Assembly: GCF_040436405.1 (NCBI RefSeq)
Contig: NZ_AP031575.1
Coordinates: 3,275,501 to 3,339,500 of the forward strand
Direction of reading: 5' to 3'
DNA: 64,000 nt
From: Marinomonas sp. THO17
GTDB taxonomy: Bacteria > Pseudomonadota > Gammaproteobacteria > Pseudomonadales > Marinomonadaceae
The position numbers and the translations under genes were made by a program. The notes beneath the pieces are model-generated. The model was not told the DNA's origin, did not search any database, and was given only the letters and a program-made list of their open reading frames with translations. Below, piece by piece: positions 21,551 to 30,823 of the stretch. Every line of letters starts with the position of its first letter. Position 1 is the first letter of the stretch.

Positions 21551-22813
21551 ATGGGAAATTCCATTTTAACTGTCAAGAAATTAAGACACTTTTACCTGCT
21601 CAAAAAAACTCAGCCAATGACGCCTTTGCAAACCCAATTTTACGCTTTAGATCACTGGCTAAATGAGCACAAAAGTTTGTGGCAATTTGATAGCTTTGCC
21701 GCTTTAAACTTGCCTTGGCAGCAAGATTATCCTGCTCTGGCAAATTGGTTAAAGACTCAACCTGAAGTGTCACTAAGTAATGCCAAGCAAACGGCCGAGA
21801 TAATGGAATTAGTACCCAGTTTGGCCTCCTTTCGAAATTGGCAGCAGCCAACCTTAGCAAGACAATCGGCTAGGCTGGAAGCCGTGCAACCGCCAGCCTA
21901 TCTTTCCGCCGGTATTAAAGGCCGAAAATGGTCACAGATCGAAGCCTTCGTTGCTTGTACGCCATCAGTCGATCATTATACCGAGTGGTGTGCAGGCAAA
22001 GGTCATCTTGGTAAATATTTGGCCTTTCAAGACAACAAACCAGTGGCCAGTATTGAATGGCAACAAAGCTTGTGTGATGCAGGGCAGCAAAAAGCACAGC
22101 AGCTTGACCTCAAGCAAAGCTTTTCCTGTATGGATGTATTGAAAAATACAATCGCACCATTAGAAACGACCCAATGTGCAGTGGCTTTGCATGCCTGCGG
22201 AGACTTGCACAGGGTGTTACTGGAGCAAGTTGGCAAGCTCAAAACCCCCCATGTCTGTATTGCTCCTTGCTGCTACCATCTCAGTCGAGAAGAAAGTTAT
22301 CTACCTTTATCAAAGCAAGCGGCTCAGTCTAAGCTAACATTACGCAAAGCCGACTTGAAATTGGCGGTCAAGCAAATCGCGACAGCAGGAGCCAGAGAAC
22401 AAAGATTGCAAAAGCAAGAACTGACCTATCGCTTGGGGTTCGATCTTTGGCAGCGTCAGGTGCGCCAAATGGATACGTATTTGCCAGTGCCTTCCATTCA
22501 AAAGGCCTTATTAAATCAAGGTTTTGTTGGCTTTTGTCAGTGGGCTGCTGAGCAAAAACAACTAACCCATCTGATCGCGCAACAGGCATTTGAAGACTTT
22601 CAACAGGCCGCAGAGCAGCGTTATTACCACTTCCAAAAACAACAAGCCATCAGCCAATTATTCCGTCCTGCTTTGGAATACTGGTTGGTTTTAGACCGCG
22701 CCATCTTCCTACAAGAACAAGGCTATCAAGTAGAGATTGGTGCCTTTTGCGATGCCTCATTGACCCCTAGAAATTGGATGATACGCGGAAGCTTTGCGAA
22801 GAAAGTTGAATAA
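21551..22813 (+). CDS. SAM-dependent methyltransferase-like protein
   Basis: A 420-residue protein with a Rossmann methyltransferase core. EWCAGKGHLGKYLAF near residue 143 resembles motif I, and CAVALHACGDLHR near 214 with CIAPCCYHLSREE near 237 matches the Cys-rich motif of the METTL25/RRNAD1-like group. The substrate is unknown, possibly RNA or protein. The ATG at 21551 has AAGGA very close to it, so translation may begin a few codons later (ATG 21617). The gene is transcribed towards the defence locus but is probably independent of it. Confidence 0.72.
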   Translation: MGNSILTVKKLRHFYLLKKTQPMTPLQTQFYALDHWLNEHKSLWQFDSFAALNLPWQQDYPALANWLKTQPEVSLSNAKQTAEIMELVPSLASFRNWQQPTLARQSARLEAVQPPAYLSAGIKGRKWSQIEAFVACTPSVDHYTEWCAGKGHLGKYLAFQDNKPVASIEWQQSLCDAGQQKAQQLDLKQSFSCMDVLKNTIAPLETTQCAVALHACGDLHRVLLEQVGKLKTPHVCIAPCCYHLSREESYLPLSKQAAQSKLTLRKADLKLAVKQIATAGAREQRLQKQELTYRLGFDLWQRQVRQMDTYLPVPSIQKALLNQGFVGFCQWAAEQKQLTHLIAQQAFEDFQQAAEQRYYHFQKQQAISQLFRPALEYWLVLDRAIFLQEQGYQVEIGAFCDASLTPRNWMIRGSFAKKVE

Positions 22814-22893
22814 AAAACATCTAGAAGTTCGTTTTGTTGGCTAAGTTTGAGCTAAGATGGAAGCCATCGGATTAAAAAATAAGTATCGGAAAC

Positions 22894-23721
22894 ATGGAAC
22901 TGAATCAGCGCTTATGGATGCTCGAATTGCTTGTTTATTGGGAAGGAAAGGTGAATACCACACCTTTGAGAAAAGTATTTGGCCTTAGTCGTCAAAGTGT
23001 CAGTACTTTAATAGGACGATACCTTGATCAATTTCCGGCGTCTCTGGAATACCATCCTGTAGAAAAAGCCTACCTGAGAACGACACACTTTGTTCCTCAT
23101 TACATTAATCAAACACTAGACGAGTATCTTGATTGGATGAATTTCGGCAAACTGCCAACGTCATTATTGTCTTCTCAAGACCCGACTCAATATCGTATCC
23201 AGCCTTTATCTCGCTATGTCTCGCCCGACATCATAAGGCCTATAATAAAAGCGGTGAAAAATAAAACAGCGATCGATTGCCAATACCTTTCGGTTTCCAG
23301 CGGAGAGGCTCAAGAGCGTCTCATCTACCCACATTCCTTCGTGAAAGCCGCCAATCGTTGGCATATTAGGGCTTACTGTGAATTGCGTCAGCAGTATTTG
23401 GACTTTGTATTGAGCCGCTTTCAACAGGTTGACTATGACGGTGCCGAAGCACAAATGACCATAGGGCAAGATGCCGCTTGGCATACCCAAGTTGAATTGA
23501 TATTAGCCCCAGATTTTCGATTAAATGCCGCGCAAAAAAAGGTGCTCGAAAAAGATTATGGTATGCAACAAGGTCAATTGAGCATTACAACACGCGCCGC
23601 CTTGGTGAAATACACCCTAGATGAATGGCAAATCAAAACCAAATTTGTCGAGGCCGATCCTCAAGCGCAGCAACTCATCTGTGTCAACTATGCCGACATA
23701 AAACAATGGTTTTACGACTGA
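22894..23721 (+). CDS. WYL-domain regulator, BrxR/CapW type
   Basis: A 275-residue predicted DNA-binding regulator. Residues 1-75 form a winged HTH (recognition helix near LSRQSVSTLIGRYL). Residues 120-180 form a WYL domain in which the name-giving motif reads RWHIRA (155-160), as in the BrxR/CapW group known to repress BREX and CBASS defence genes and to bind inverted repeats as dimers. A C-terminal WCX-like domain ends at 275. It lies 138 bases upstream of cas1 on the same strand and is not a core Cas protein. Control of the cas operon is my inference from position and family. Confidence 0.78.
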   Translation: MELNQRLWMLELLVYWEGKVNTTPLRKVFGLSRQSVSTLIGRYLDQFPASLEYHPVEKAYLRTTHFVPHYINQTLDEYLDWMNFGKLPTSLLSSQDPTQYRIQPLSRYVSPDIIRPIIKAVKNKTAIDCQYLSVSSGEAQERLIYPHSFVKAANRWHIRAYCELRQQYLDFVLSRFQQVDYDGAEAQMTIGQDAAWHTQVELILAPDFRLNAAQKKVLEKDYGMQQGQLSITTRAALVKYTLDEWQIKTKFVEADPQAQQLICVNYADIKQWFYD

Positions 23722-23724
23722 TAA

Positions 23725-23780
23725 CACACAGAGCAGTGTGATTTGTGTTTAGGTCTGTCAAATGACTTTACGTGTGTAAA
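23725..23780. promoter_or_regulatory. Candidate operators between WYL gene and cas1
   Basis: Two perfect inverted repeats lie in the short spacer before cas1: CACAC-6-GTGTG at 23725-23740 and TTTAC-4-GTAAA at 23767-23780. Dimeric WYL regulators of this type bind inverted repeats, so these are candidate sites for the neighbouring regulator. Neither is followed by a T run, so a terminator is less likely. No experimental consensus was used. Confidence 0.35.
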
Positions 23781-23859
23781 TTTACAGTGTTGTTAGAGGG
23801 AAAAAGGCGTGAGAGAGTGGCTTCAAGCTTAAACGCCAATGACCAAAAGAGGGAAATAC

Positions 23860-24867
23860 ATGGAACAGTTTTCACCATCGGATATGAAAACCATATTGCA
23901 TTCCAAACGTGCCAATATGTATTACCTTGAGTATTGCCGTGTGATGCAAAAAGACGGTCGAGTGCTGTATCTCACCGAGGCACTGTCTAATAAGAAGGCA
24001 GGAGAAAACCAGTATTACAACATCCCCATCGCTAACACCACAGTATTGCTGCTTGGTACAGGCACGTCCATCACCCAAGCTGCCATGCGGATGCTTTCTC
24101 AGGCGGGCGTGCTGGTGGGCTTTTGTGGCGGAGGTGGCACACCGCTTCATATGGCGAGTGAAGTCGAATGGCTAACACCGCAAAGCGAGTATCGCCCCAC
24201 TGAATACCTACAGGGTTGGCTGCAATTTTGGTTTGATGACGATAAGCGACTAGAAGCAGCCAAAACCTTTCAAAATGCACGCATTGGATACCTAGAGAAG
24301 ATCTGGAGTAAAGACAAAGACCTAAAAAATGAAGGCTTTTCAACCAAGGATTCTATGCTGATCGCGCCCTTTGAAACCTTCCATAAAAGAACCGAAGACG
24401 CGAAGAAACAATCCGATTTATTGCTAACAGAAGCGCAACTAACCAAAGTGCTTTATAAATACGCTGCTAACACCATGAATGTCGAAGGTTTTACCCGTCA
24501 GCATCAGGGTTCTACCAAATACAGCACAGACAAGGCCAACGACTTTTTAAATCACGGCAACTACCTTGCTTATGGACTGGCTGCGAGCTGTTTGTGGGTA
24601 CTCGGCATACCGCATGGCTTTGCTGTCATGCACGGCAAGACTCGGCGAGGGGCGCTGATATTTGATGTTGCCGATTTAATCAAAGACGCCATTGTATTGC
24701 CATGGGCCTTTGTTTGTGCCGCCGAAAACGCCACTGAACAAGAGTTTCGTCAACAGATACTGCAAAAATTTACCGATCATAAAGCCATGGACTTTATGTT
24801 CGACACCATCAAAGGCATTGCCTTACAGGACTACTCTTCAGAGCAAATTGAGGAGCAAAACCTATGA
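23860..24867 (+). CDS. cas1: Cas1, type I-F integrase
   Basis: Spacer integrase that works with the Cas2 part of the next gene. From ATG 23860 (335 residues) the protein begins [20 protein letters not shown], the standard I-F Cas1 start; AGAGGG lies 6 bases upstream, which favours this over ATG 23839. [11 protein letters not shown] is a family signature. The metal-binding His and Asp residues are visible as H258, D269 and D272; the catalytic Glu is probably E191 or E209. Its end overlaps cas2-cas3 by ATGA. It has higher GC than the effector genes that follow. Confidence 0.95.
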   Translation: MEQFSPSDMKTILHSKRANMYYLEYCRVMQKDGRVLYLTEALSNKKAGENQYYNIPIANTTVLLLGTGTSITQAAMRMLSQAGVLVGFCGGGGTPLHMASEVEWLTPQSEYRPTEYLQGWLQFWFDDDKRLEAAKTFQNARIGYLEKIWSKDKDLKNEGFSTKDSMLIAPFETFHKRTEDAKKQSDLLLTEAQLTKVLYKYAANTMNVEGFTRQHQGSTKYSTDKANDFLNHGNYLAYGLAASCLWVLGIPHGFAVMHGKTRRGALIFDVADLIKDAIVLPWAFVCAAENATEQEFRQQILQKFTDHKAMDFMFDTIKGIALQDYSSEQIEEQNL

Positions 24868-27800
24868 TGGTCACCTTTGTTAGCCAATGCGAAAAACGTG
24901 CTCTCAAAAAAACACGACGAGTGTTGGACGCATTTGCTAACCGCATTGGCGACAACACATGGCAAACCCTGATTACCGAAGAGGGTTTGATTACAGTAAA
25001 GAAAATGCTACGCCAAACCGCCAGCAAAAATACCGCTGTGAGTTGTCATTGGATACGCTCAAGATCGAGAAGCCAATTACTGTGGGTGGTGGGGAATAAA
25101 CGGAAATTTACTGAAGAAGGGATAGTGCCTGTTAATGTGACTCAGAAGGAAGTCGTAATGGATGTAATAACAAATAAGCCTAAAAATGGTGTTTTATACG
25201 CAAACACTCATTTACAACCATTGGTAGAGCATTTGTTCGCTGTTGGTTATGTAGCTGAAGCTCTCTATAAGATACTGTTTCCAACTTCAGGTAGAAATTA
25301 TGGTGACATCCATTTTTTTGCGGGAATATTTCATGATCTTGGCAAACTAGAACCTGAGTTTCAAAAATGGGTTAGAAGTCCAAAACAAAAGAATTATCTA
25401 GCGATTGATGGGCAACATATTGATAGTAAGTTCAGTTTTGATAAACATCCAAGGCACAATGAAGTCTCTCTCTTGTTGTATCACTTATTAGATTCACCAT
25501 CTTTAAATTTTGTAAATGACGCAAATAAGCGAACCATAAGACATGCAATTTATTGGCACCATGCTAGGCCTTATCGTAAGAAGCAAAGTGAATTTGATAC
25601 TTATTACTTAATAGCCAAAAAATTGATGGCGAATCTAAAAACTGACAATCTAAACGATTTAACTATGTCGGCTCAGAAGGCACTTAAACAGGTCGTCGCA
25701 ATTGATTGCATGTATAGAGAAATCGAGAGTTCAACTGCTTCAAAGAGTTATCTAGATGATGAAGTTGAGCAGAATATGGACAGGTTACCTGATGCGCCCA
25801 GACTGCCCGAATATAAAGTATATGAATCTGAAAATAAGGTAGGCAGTTATCAAAGAGCAATATCGACTAACGCATTCAATAACATTGCCCGTGCATGTGT
25901 GATCACAGCTGATCGGTTAATTTCATCATTAACGGCTAACGAACTACATCAAGCAATTGTTGATAAAACACTTTATCAATTGGTTGAAGATGTTACCGAA
26001 GTTGAGTCAACTTTAATCAGTGAAATAGCTCATTGTCTTAAAAACTTCCCAAATAGTGAACGCACTGCTAAACAAGCCGATATAGCAGATAAATTGGCGA
26101 AAACACCTGATGTTGCCATACTCGCGGGTGCCGCTGGCTGCGGGAAAACAAAAATCGCACTTGAGTGGGGAATGTTAAAAAATGCGAAAAAAATCATTTG
26201 GGTTTGCCCACGGGTACAAGTCTGCCAAGGTATTTTCACTGACCTTACATCAGATCAATATCTACCTAAGTCAACAATTGAAATAAATACAGGAGAATTT
26301 AAGTTTCACAATAAGTGGGGCAACATGCTGAATGAAGAGCAATATTTTTCAGGTGATATTGTTGTAACTACCATTGACCAGTTACTAGGGGCAGTGGTCA
26401 GTCATACCAAAGCTAATACTTTGATTGATTATTTAAATTCTCATGTAGTATTTGATGAATTCCATGAATATATCAATATGCCTGCATTCAATTTTCTGTT
26501 TGCTGAATTAGTTGAATGTAAAAAACAGCAAGAGACAAAAGCCAATACCTTATTGGTGTCTGCTACACCTCACTATGTTTATTGTGAACAGCTATTGGAT
26601 ATAGACAGAGAAGACATAATTACTATGCCTTCATTCAATCAAAGCAAATACCAACTCGATTTTAAACTGTTTGATGATGCGAAAATATCTCCAGAAAATC
26701 CGCTATTTTCTTCGCAAAAAGATAACACTTTTGTAATTAGTAATATGGCGCTTACTGCCCAGAATAGTTTTATCAATAACCAGCAAGAAAATTCAGTTCT
26801 ATTACATTCGAAGTTCATCAATAGTGATAAACAAAAGTACTTTGCAAAGGTTTATGAAAGTTTTAAGAAAAATGGTTCAAACAAGTATGAAGTATTACGC
26901 AGCGGTCCTATTGTTCAGGCATCATTAAACATAAGCTGCAACTATATGGTGGCAGAAATCAGCAATGCAGAAAACACTTTACAGCGTTTAGGTCGACTAG
27001 ACCGTTTTGGTCAAAATAGCCAAACGAATATTTATTGTTTGGCTGTTCCAATGATGGTTTCGAAGCCTAAAGGTAGCAGCCAAGCAACCCGTTTTTTATC
27101 CAAAATGTATTCGTTAAGCTCAACTCGGGCTTGGTATCAGTGTTTACTTGAACATATTGGAGACAGAGAGTTTACCTTGCCAGAAATTTATGAATTGTAT
27201 GAAAAGCAATTCCATAAAAATGACATTTACAAAAAATTGATCGAAAGTGACTTATTAGCTGCCTTGAGCCAGAGTGTGCAAACAATAAATGCAAAAGTAC
27301 TAGAGCCAATAGTGATGCAGAAAACCAAAGCCGCCGATAAGAACCGAGCTAAAGTAAGTAAAAATTCATTGCGAGGCGAAAATAGGTTCGTGCAAATGGC
27401 GGTTTGCGATGTAACGGATGTAAGTAAGCCAATTTTTGAAGAAACTCAATACGCTTATAGTATGCCTCTAGATGATACTACCGAAGTCGATAACTTAACT
27501 TTTTCGGTTTCGGCAATTACAGGTTATGGCAAAAGCGATCAAAACCTGCTTAATCACATGTTTAAAAAGCATCACAACGTGATGGGTGGAGATAAACCAT
27601 ATAACGATAACTTGTTACTAAACCAAGCGCGTGATCCTGAATTACCTATTTACTTGAGTTATACCACAAGAGACTTAGTCTCAGTGGGTGGTGAATCAGC
27701 AAGACACTCACATGCCATTTATTACATGGTGTGTGATAAACAACCAATTGGCGCAATGTCGCTAAAACAACTTAATACAACCGCAGAAGATGAGGAATAA
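24864..27800 (+). CDS. cas3: Cas2-Cas3 fusion nuclease-helicase, type I-F
   Basis: Target-degrading enzyme that also supplies Cas2 for spacer integration. Order: Cas2-like domain (about residues 1-90), HD nuclease with [16 protein letters not shown] (H157, D158) and YWHHARP, then an SF2 helicase with Walker [10 protein letters not shown] near 424, a DEFH box (VFDEFHEYI) near 530, SATPH near 566 and [11 protein letters not shown] near 706. At 978 residues it is somewhat short for the I-F family (often above 1,050 from memory). The Cas2 part is GC-richer than the rest. A 3-base gap separates it from cas7fv. Confidence 0.94.
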   Translation: MMVTFVSQCEKRALKKTRRVLDAFANRIGDNTWQTLITEEGLITVKKMLRQTASKNTAVSCHWIRSRSRSQLLWVVGNKRKFTEEGIVPVNVTQKEVVMDVITNKPKNGVLYANTHLQPLVEHLFAVGYVAEALYKILFPTSGRNYGDIHFFAGIFHDLGKLEPEFQKWVRSPKQKNYLAIDGQHIDSKFSFDKHPRHNEVSLLLYHLLDSPSLNFVNDANKRTIRHAIYWHHARPYRKKQSEFDTYYLIAKKLMANLKTDNLNDLTMSAQKALKQVVAIDCMYREIESSTASKSYLDDEVEQNMDRLPDAPRLPEYKVYESENKVGSYQRAISTNAFNNIARACVITADRLISSLTANELHQAIVDKTLYQLVEDVTEVESTLISEIAHCLKNFPNSERTAKQADIADKLAKTPDVAILAGAAGCGKTKIALEWGMLKNAKKIIWVCPRVQVCQGIFTDLTSDQYLPKSTIEINTGEFKFHNKWGNMLNEEQYFSGDIVVTTIDQLLGAVVSHTKANTLIDYLNSHVVFDEFHEYINMPAFNFLFAELVECKKQQETKANTLLVSATPHYVYCEQLLDIDREDIITMPSFNQSKYQLDFKLFDDAKISPENPLFSSQKDNTFVISNMALTAQNSFINNQQENSVLLHSKFINSDKQKYFAKVYESFKKNGSNKYEVLRSGPIVQASLNISCNYMVAEISNAENTLQRLGRLDRFGQNSQTNIYCLAVPMMVSKPKGSSQATRFLSKMYSLSSTRAWYQCLLEHIGDREFTLPEIYELYEKQFHKNDIYKKLIESDLLAALSQSVQTINAKVLEPIVMQKTKAADKNRAKVSKNSLRGENRFVQMAVCDVTDVSKPIFEETQYAYSMPLDDTTEVDNLTFSVSAITGYGKSDQNLLNHMFKKHHNVMGGDKPYNDNLLLNQARDPELPIYLSYTTRDLVSVGGESARHSHAIYYMVCDKQPIGAMSLKQLNTTAEDEE

Positions 27801-27803
27801 ATC

Positions 27804-28808
27804 ATGGAAAAAGTAACTGGAATTAAAAGCGTTGATTTTAAAATTACAGCTTTAGGGCATGGTGTGGTGAATTGGAATGGGTCTCCAAACTTAACAATTA
27901 TCAAAGATGATAAATTCAAAAATATAACAAATCATTCGATGCCTAAGCTACGAGGATATACCAATGTTAAGGAGTTTAATGACGATGGAACGGCTAAATT
28001 CTATAAGCACCCAGAAGAAATTAACTTAAATGATGTTGAACTATACATCAGTCAAAATTGCATCAGGCATCATTTATTTCGTGGAGAGCATTACAACTTA
28101 AATTCTCCACAGTTAGAAAATAATATAATTAAGCTACTGTGCTCAATTACTGGTTTAGTGCGTGGGTATGTTAACCCTAAAAATGAAAACAAGCGCACAA
28201 GTCCTCTATTGTTAACGGATTTTGTTGATCAACTCGGTAATGGGAATTTTGAACAAATGGGACGTTCTGGAAGTAAAGAAAAAGAAACAAGTAAGTCAGG
28301 TAAAGATTCGAGCAATTCACTCTTTTCTAAGTTGACCTTTGGAGATACGAAATATCTAGCTTATGGTTCAATTAGTATTGAACAACTTCAGTTTATTCCA
28401 TTGTGCGCTGATTTTGGTCGTGAGTCGATGAAGATCAATAACCATAAAGAAGGTCAGGAAGTCGCTGAACAACTGTCAAGCTATCTTAAGAAACTATCTG
28501 GTAACTCAGAAACAAAAGCTGTTTATCATGAAAATTATGTGAGAGTAGGCTCCATATTTGATGAGGGTGAAGCAGGCATTTTACTAAATGATTCCGCGAT
28601 AGATGTATTAGTAACGCAGACAATTGAATTGGTAAAAAATTTAACTATCAGGCAAGCCAAGGGCTATATGTATGTTGATGAGGTATTGGTAGATTACAAC
28701 GATAGTCAAGTAGCCAAGAATATGTTTCGTATAAAAACTAGCCATGAGCAAGAAATTAAACAAAATAAAGGCTCTCAATCATATGCTGTTTATTATCAAG
28801 GTAAATAG
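27804..28808 (+). CDS. cas7fv: Cas7fv backbone subunit, type I-F2
   Basis: Predicted crRNA-binding backbone protein of the minimal I-F2 effector. It is 334 residues and occupies the position that Cas7fv holds between cas3 and cas5fv in the Shewanella putrefaciens locus. Primary sequence shows no classical motif I can cite; TRVKLxx-type features of I-F1 Csy3 are not obvious. The Ser/Lys-rich loop about residues 155-170 may be the flexible thumb or web. The call relies on gene order, length and a high-confidence cas1, cas2-cas3 and cas6f around it. The segment is distinctly AT-rich. Confidence 0.8.
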   Translation: MEKVTGIKSVDFKITALGHGVVNWNGSPNLTIIKDDKFKNITNHSMPKLRGYTNVKEFNDDGTAKFYKHPEEINLNDVELYISQNCIRHHLFRGEHYNLNSPQLENNIIKLLCSITGLVRGYVNPKNENKRTSPLLLTDFVDQLGNGNFEQMGRSGSKEKETSKSGKDSSNSLFSKLTFGDTKYLAYGSISIEQLQFIPLCADFGRESMKINNHKEGQEVAEQLSSYLKKLSGNSETKAVYHENYVRVGSIFDEGEAGILLNDSAIDVLVTQTIELVKNLTIRQAKGYMYVDEVLVDYNDSQVAKNMFRIKTSHEQEIKQNKGSQSYAVYYQGK

Positions 28809-28810
28809 TT

Positions 28811-30127
28811 ATGAGGATTACAATTGAATTTGACTCGTGTTGGCAAACTGGGTTTCTTGGTGATGATCCTAAGAAAAAGTTTGATTTGAAAAATAATGCG
28901 GCCACGTATTCTAAGGGAGACTTTGAAGGAAAAACCAAAAAGAACTTTCACGAATCAAGTGGCTATGAACAAAAATTTGTTGCTACCTCAGGGACTCGAG
29001 GAGAAAAGCCGACCCCTATTTCTAAAAGCACTATTTTGGGGGTGTTGTGTAGGCTGATTGGTGACCAAAGGCCACTATGGAAAGCTAGGCAAAGTTCTAA
29101 TTATTATTTTTCTGACATAGAAGACAGAATATTAGAGCCTATTATAGAGCGGGATGCTCAAGAGGTTAGTGAACTAGTCTATTTAACAAATAAATCGGAT
29201 GCTCGTTGCGCTCAGCAAGGGTATCTAGGTGTGCTAAACGATGACAATCCTTGGTTTTTTTCCGAGGAAGCTAAGCATTTATGGTCAGTTCTTTATTTGA
29301 ATAAAGAGCAGTTAATTCAATTTGTGGAAAACGGCAAACCTAATGAGCCACTTGAAAACAGTGACTTGTGTAAACCAACTGCATTAATAAATCGAATTAA
29401 TCTTATTTCTGATTCAAAGTCTGAGTTAGGTGCTTTGATTAGAACTAATGAAAGGCTACAACGTGATCAAATATTGGATATTAGTAAAAAGGCAAGTTTG
29501 CTATCTGACCACAATGATAAAATCAAGTTAAAACCTTCAAAAACCAAGGCTCATAAACTAAAAAATGACCAAAAACTAACTCAGCTTACGAATGAATTGT
29601 CTGAAGCAAAATCATACCTTGATCAATTGAAAATTGATTCACTCAGTGAGTTCGAGACTACTTTAAATTCGGTAACTCAATTTTTATCTGATAAATATCC
29701 AAATGATAAAAAAAGAGGAGAGGAATATTGTAAAGATGGATTGATCTATCCGATGTCTCTATATGCAGCTGCTTTGCATTTGCAGGCTGAGCGTCTATCA
29801 GAAATGGGACTAGATTTGCTGTTTGCTTATAACTCAAAACAAGAGATTCAAATTCAAGGGTTTTCGAAAGCAGGCTTTAATGGCATAAGAGACTGGTTGA
29901 ATAGAATGGCTGGAGGACGGAAAAAAGCTGTTGGTACCCCATGTAATATTCAAAAGCACTCAGGTCGGTTAGAAATTGAAATTGGTTTAAACAATGATGA
30001 TTATGGCCGTGAATTTCCTGAATTAACTCGTTCTCAAGAAATTATAAAACTCATTGAACATGCAGGTGTATCCAGTTTTTACCTTGGTAAAAAAGGATTG
30101 GCTTATGTTTCTAAAATACGGTCATAA
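28811..30127 (+). CDS. cas5fv: Cas5fv subunit, type I-F2
   Basis: Predicted subunit that caps the 5' handle and, in the characterised I-F2 complex, also recognises the PAM in place of the missing large subunit Cas8f. 438 residues. Early region holds TSGTRGEKPTPISKSTILG and the later region FSKAGFNGIRDWLNRMAGG. Residues of about 222-310 are Lys/Glu/Leu-rich and strongly helical, perhaps a coiled coil. The call rests on order between cas7fv and cas6f and the absence of any cas8. It could include an accessory domain fused to Cas5. Confidence 0.75.
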   Translation: MRITIEFDSCWQTGFLGDDPKKKFDLKNNAATYSKGDFEGKTKKNFHESSGYEQKFVATSGTRGEKPTPISKSTILGVLCRLIGDQRPLWKARQSSNYYFSDIEDRILEPIIERDAQEVSELVYLTNKSDARCAQQGYLGVLNDDNPWFFSEEAKHLWSVLYLNKEQLIQFVENGKPNEPLENSDLCKPTALINRINLISDSKSELGALIRTNERLQRDQILDISKKASLLSDHNDKIKLKPSKTKAHKLKNDQKLTQLTNELSEAKSYLDQLKIDSLSEFETTLNSVTQFLSDKYPNDKKRGEEYCKDGLIYPMSLYAAALHLQAERLSEMGLDLLFAYNSKQEIQIQGFSKAGFNGIRDWLNRMAGGRKKAVGTPCNIQKHSGRLEIEIGLNNDDYGREFPELTRSQEIIKLIEHAGVSSFYLGKKGLAYVSKIRS

Positions 30128-30138
30128 GGAGAATAAAT

Positions 30139-30693
30139 ATGGATCATTACTGTGATATTCGTATCAAACCTGATGCGGAAATGCGTGAAAATGTATTGCT
30201 AAATAAGGTTTATACAAAATTTCATAAAGCTCTGTGTGACCTTTCTTCTAAATCAGTTGGTGTAAGCTTTCCAGAGACAAAGCTGAAGCTCGGAAAGGTG
30301 TTGAGAGTTCATTCAAGCCAATCCAATTTAAAAGCACTGAAAGAAATGAACTGGCTTGGAGGGTTAATTAGTTATTGTGAATACAGTGAAGTGCAAACAA
30401 TTCCTGAGAACGTAGAGCATCGGACAGTTTCTCGTTGGCGACCAAACATGACTGAATCACACCTAAGACGACTTATAAAGCGTAGGTCTATTTCTGAAGA
30501 CGAAATTAAGGCTTATCGAGCGAAAATGTACGCAGCTCAGCTTACTACTTTGCCATATTTAGAGTTAGAGAGTACGGGGAGCGGGCAGCTATATAGGCGT
30601 TATATTCAAGTATCCGACCCTGTTCATCAAGCGGTAGGTGGTGACTTTGATCAATTTGGTTTAAGTAAAAAAGCTACAATACCTTGGTTTTAA
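30139..30693 (+). CDS. cas6f: Cas6f (Csy4) crRNA endoribonuclease
   Basis: Cuts each repeat at the base of its hairpin and stays bound to the 3' stem. The 184 residues align well by eye with Pseudomonas Csy4: it starts MDHYCDIRIKPDAEMREN, has the catalytic His at position 29 (KFHKAL), the arginine-rich RNA helix SHLRRLIKRRSISEDE, a GSGQLYRRYI region for the Ser pair, and ends PWF. AAGGAG precedes the ATG. It is the last cas gene, 130 bases before the first repeat. Confidence 0.95.
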   Translation: MDHYCDIRIKPDAEMRENVLLNKVYTKFHKALCDLSSKSVGVSFPETKLKLGKVLRVHSSQSNLKALKEMNWLGGLISYCEYSEVQTIPENVEHRTVSRWRPNMTESHLRRLIKRRSISEDEIKAYRAKMYAAQLTTLPYLELESTGSGQLYRRYIQVSDPVHQAVGGDFDQFGLSKKATIPWF

Positions 30694-30823
30694 CCAATAA
30701 ATCTCGCTCTTTAAAAAAGTAATTACAAAACAAAGAGTTGCAACATATAGAGAAAACATAGGTAAAAAAAGGTATTTTTACCTAACTCTATAGTGTGACT
30801 CGTTTTTTTGCAGTTAGACTATA
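30694..30823 (+). promoter_or_regulatory. CRISPR leader with nested palindrome
   Basis: AT-rich 130-base leader between cas6f and the first repeat. At its centre lies a two-part inverted repeat: inner arms AGGTAAAAA (30760-30768) and TTTTTACCT (30775-30783), outer arms TATAGAG (30746-30752) and CTCTATA (30786-30792). It is not followed by a U run, so it is a poor terminator. The leader end carries GTTAGACTATA just before repeat 1, echoing the repeat start. The degenerate last repeat at the far end confirms this side as the leader. Confidence 0.7.

Noticed and set aside
23860-30693. CRISPR-associated transposon (Tn7-like, I-F3)
   Set aside because: cas1 and cas2-cas3 are present and no tniQ, tnsA, tnsB or tnsC gene is found; I-F3 elements show the opposite pattern.
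30760-30783. Rho-independent terminator of the cas operon
   Set aside because: The hairpin has A/T runs inside the stem but no U tail after it, so it is better described as a leader palindrome.
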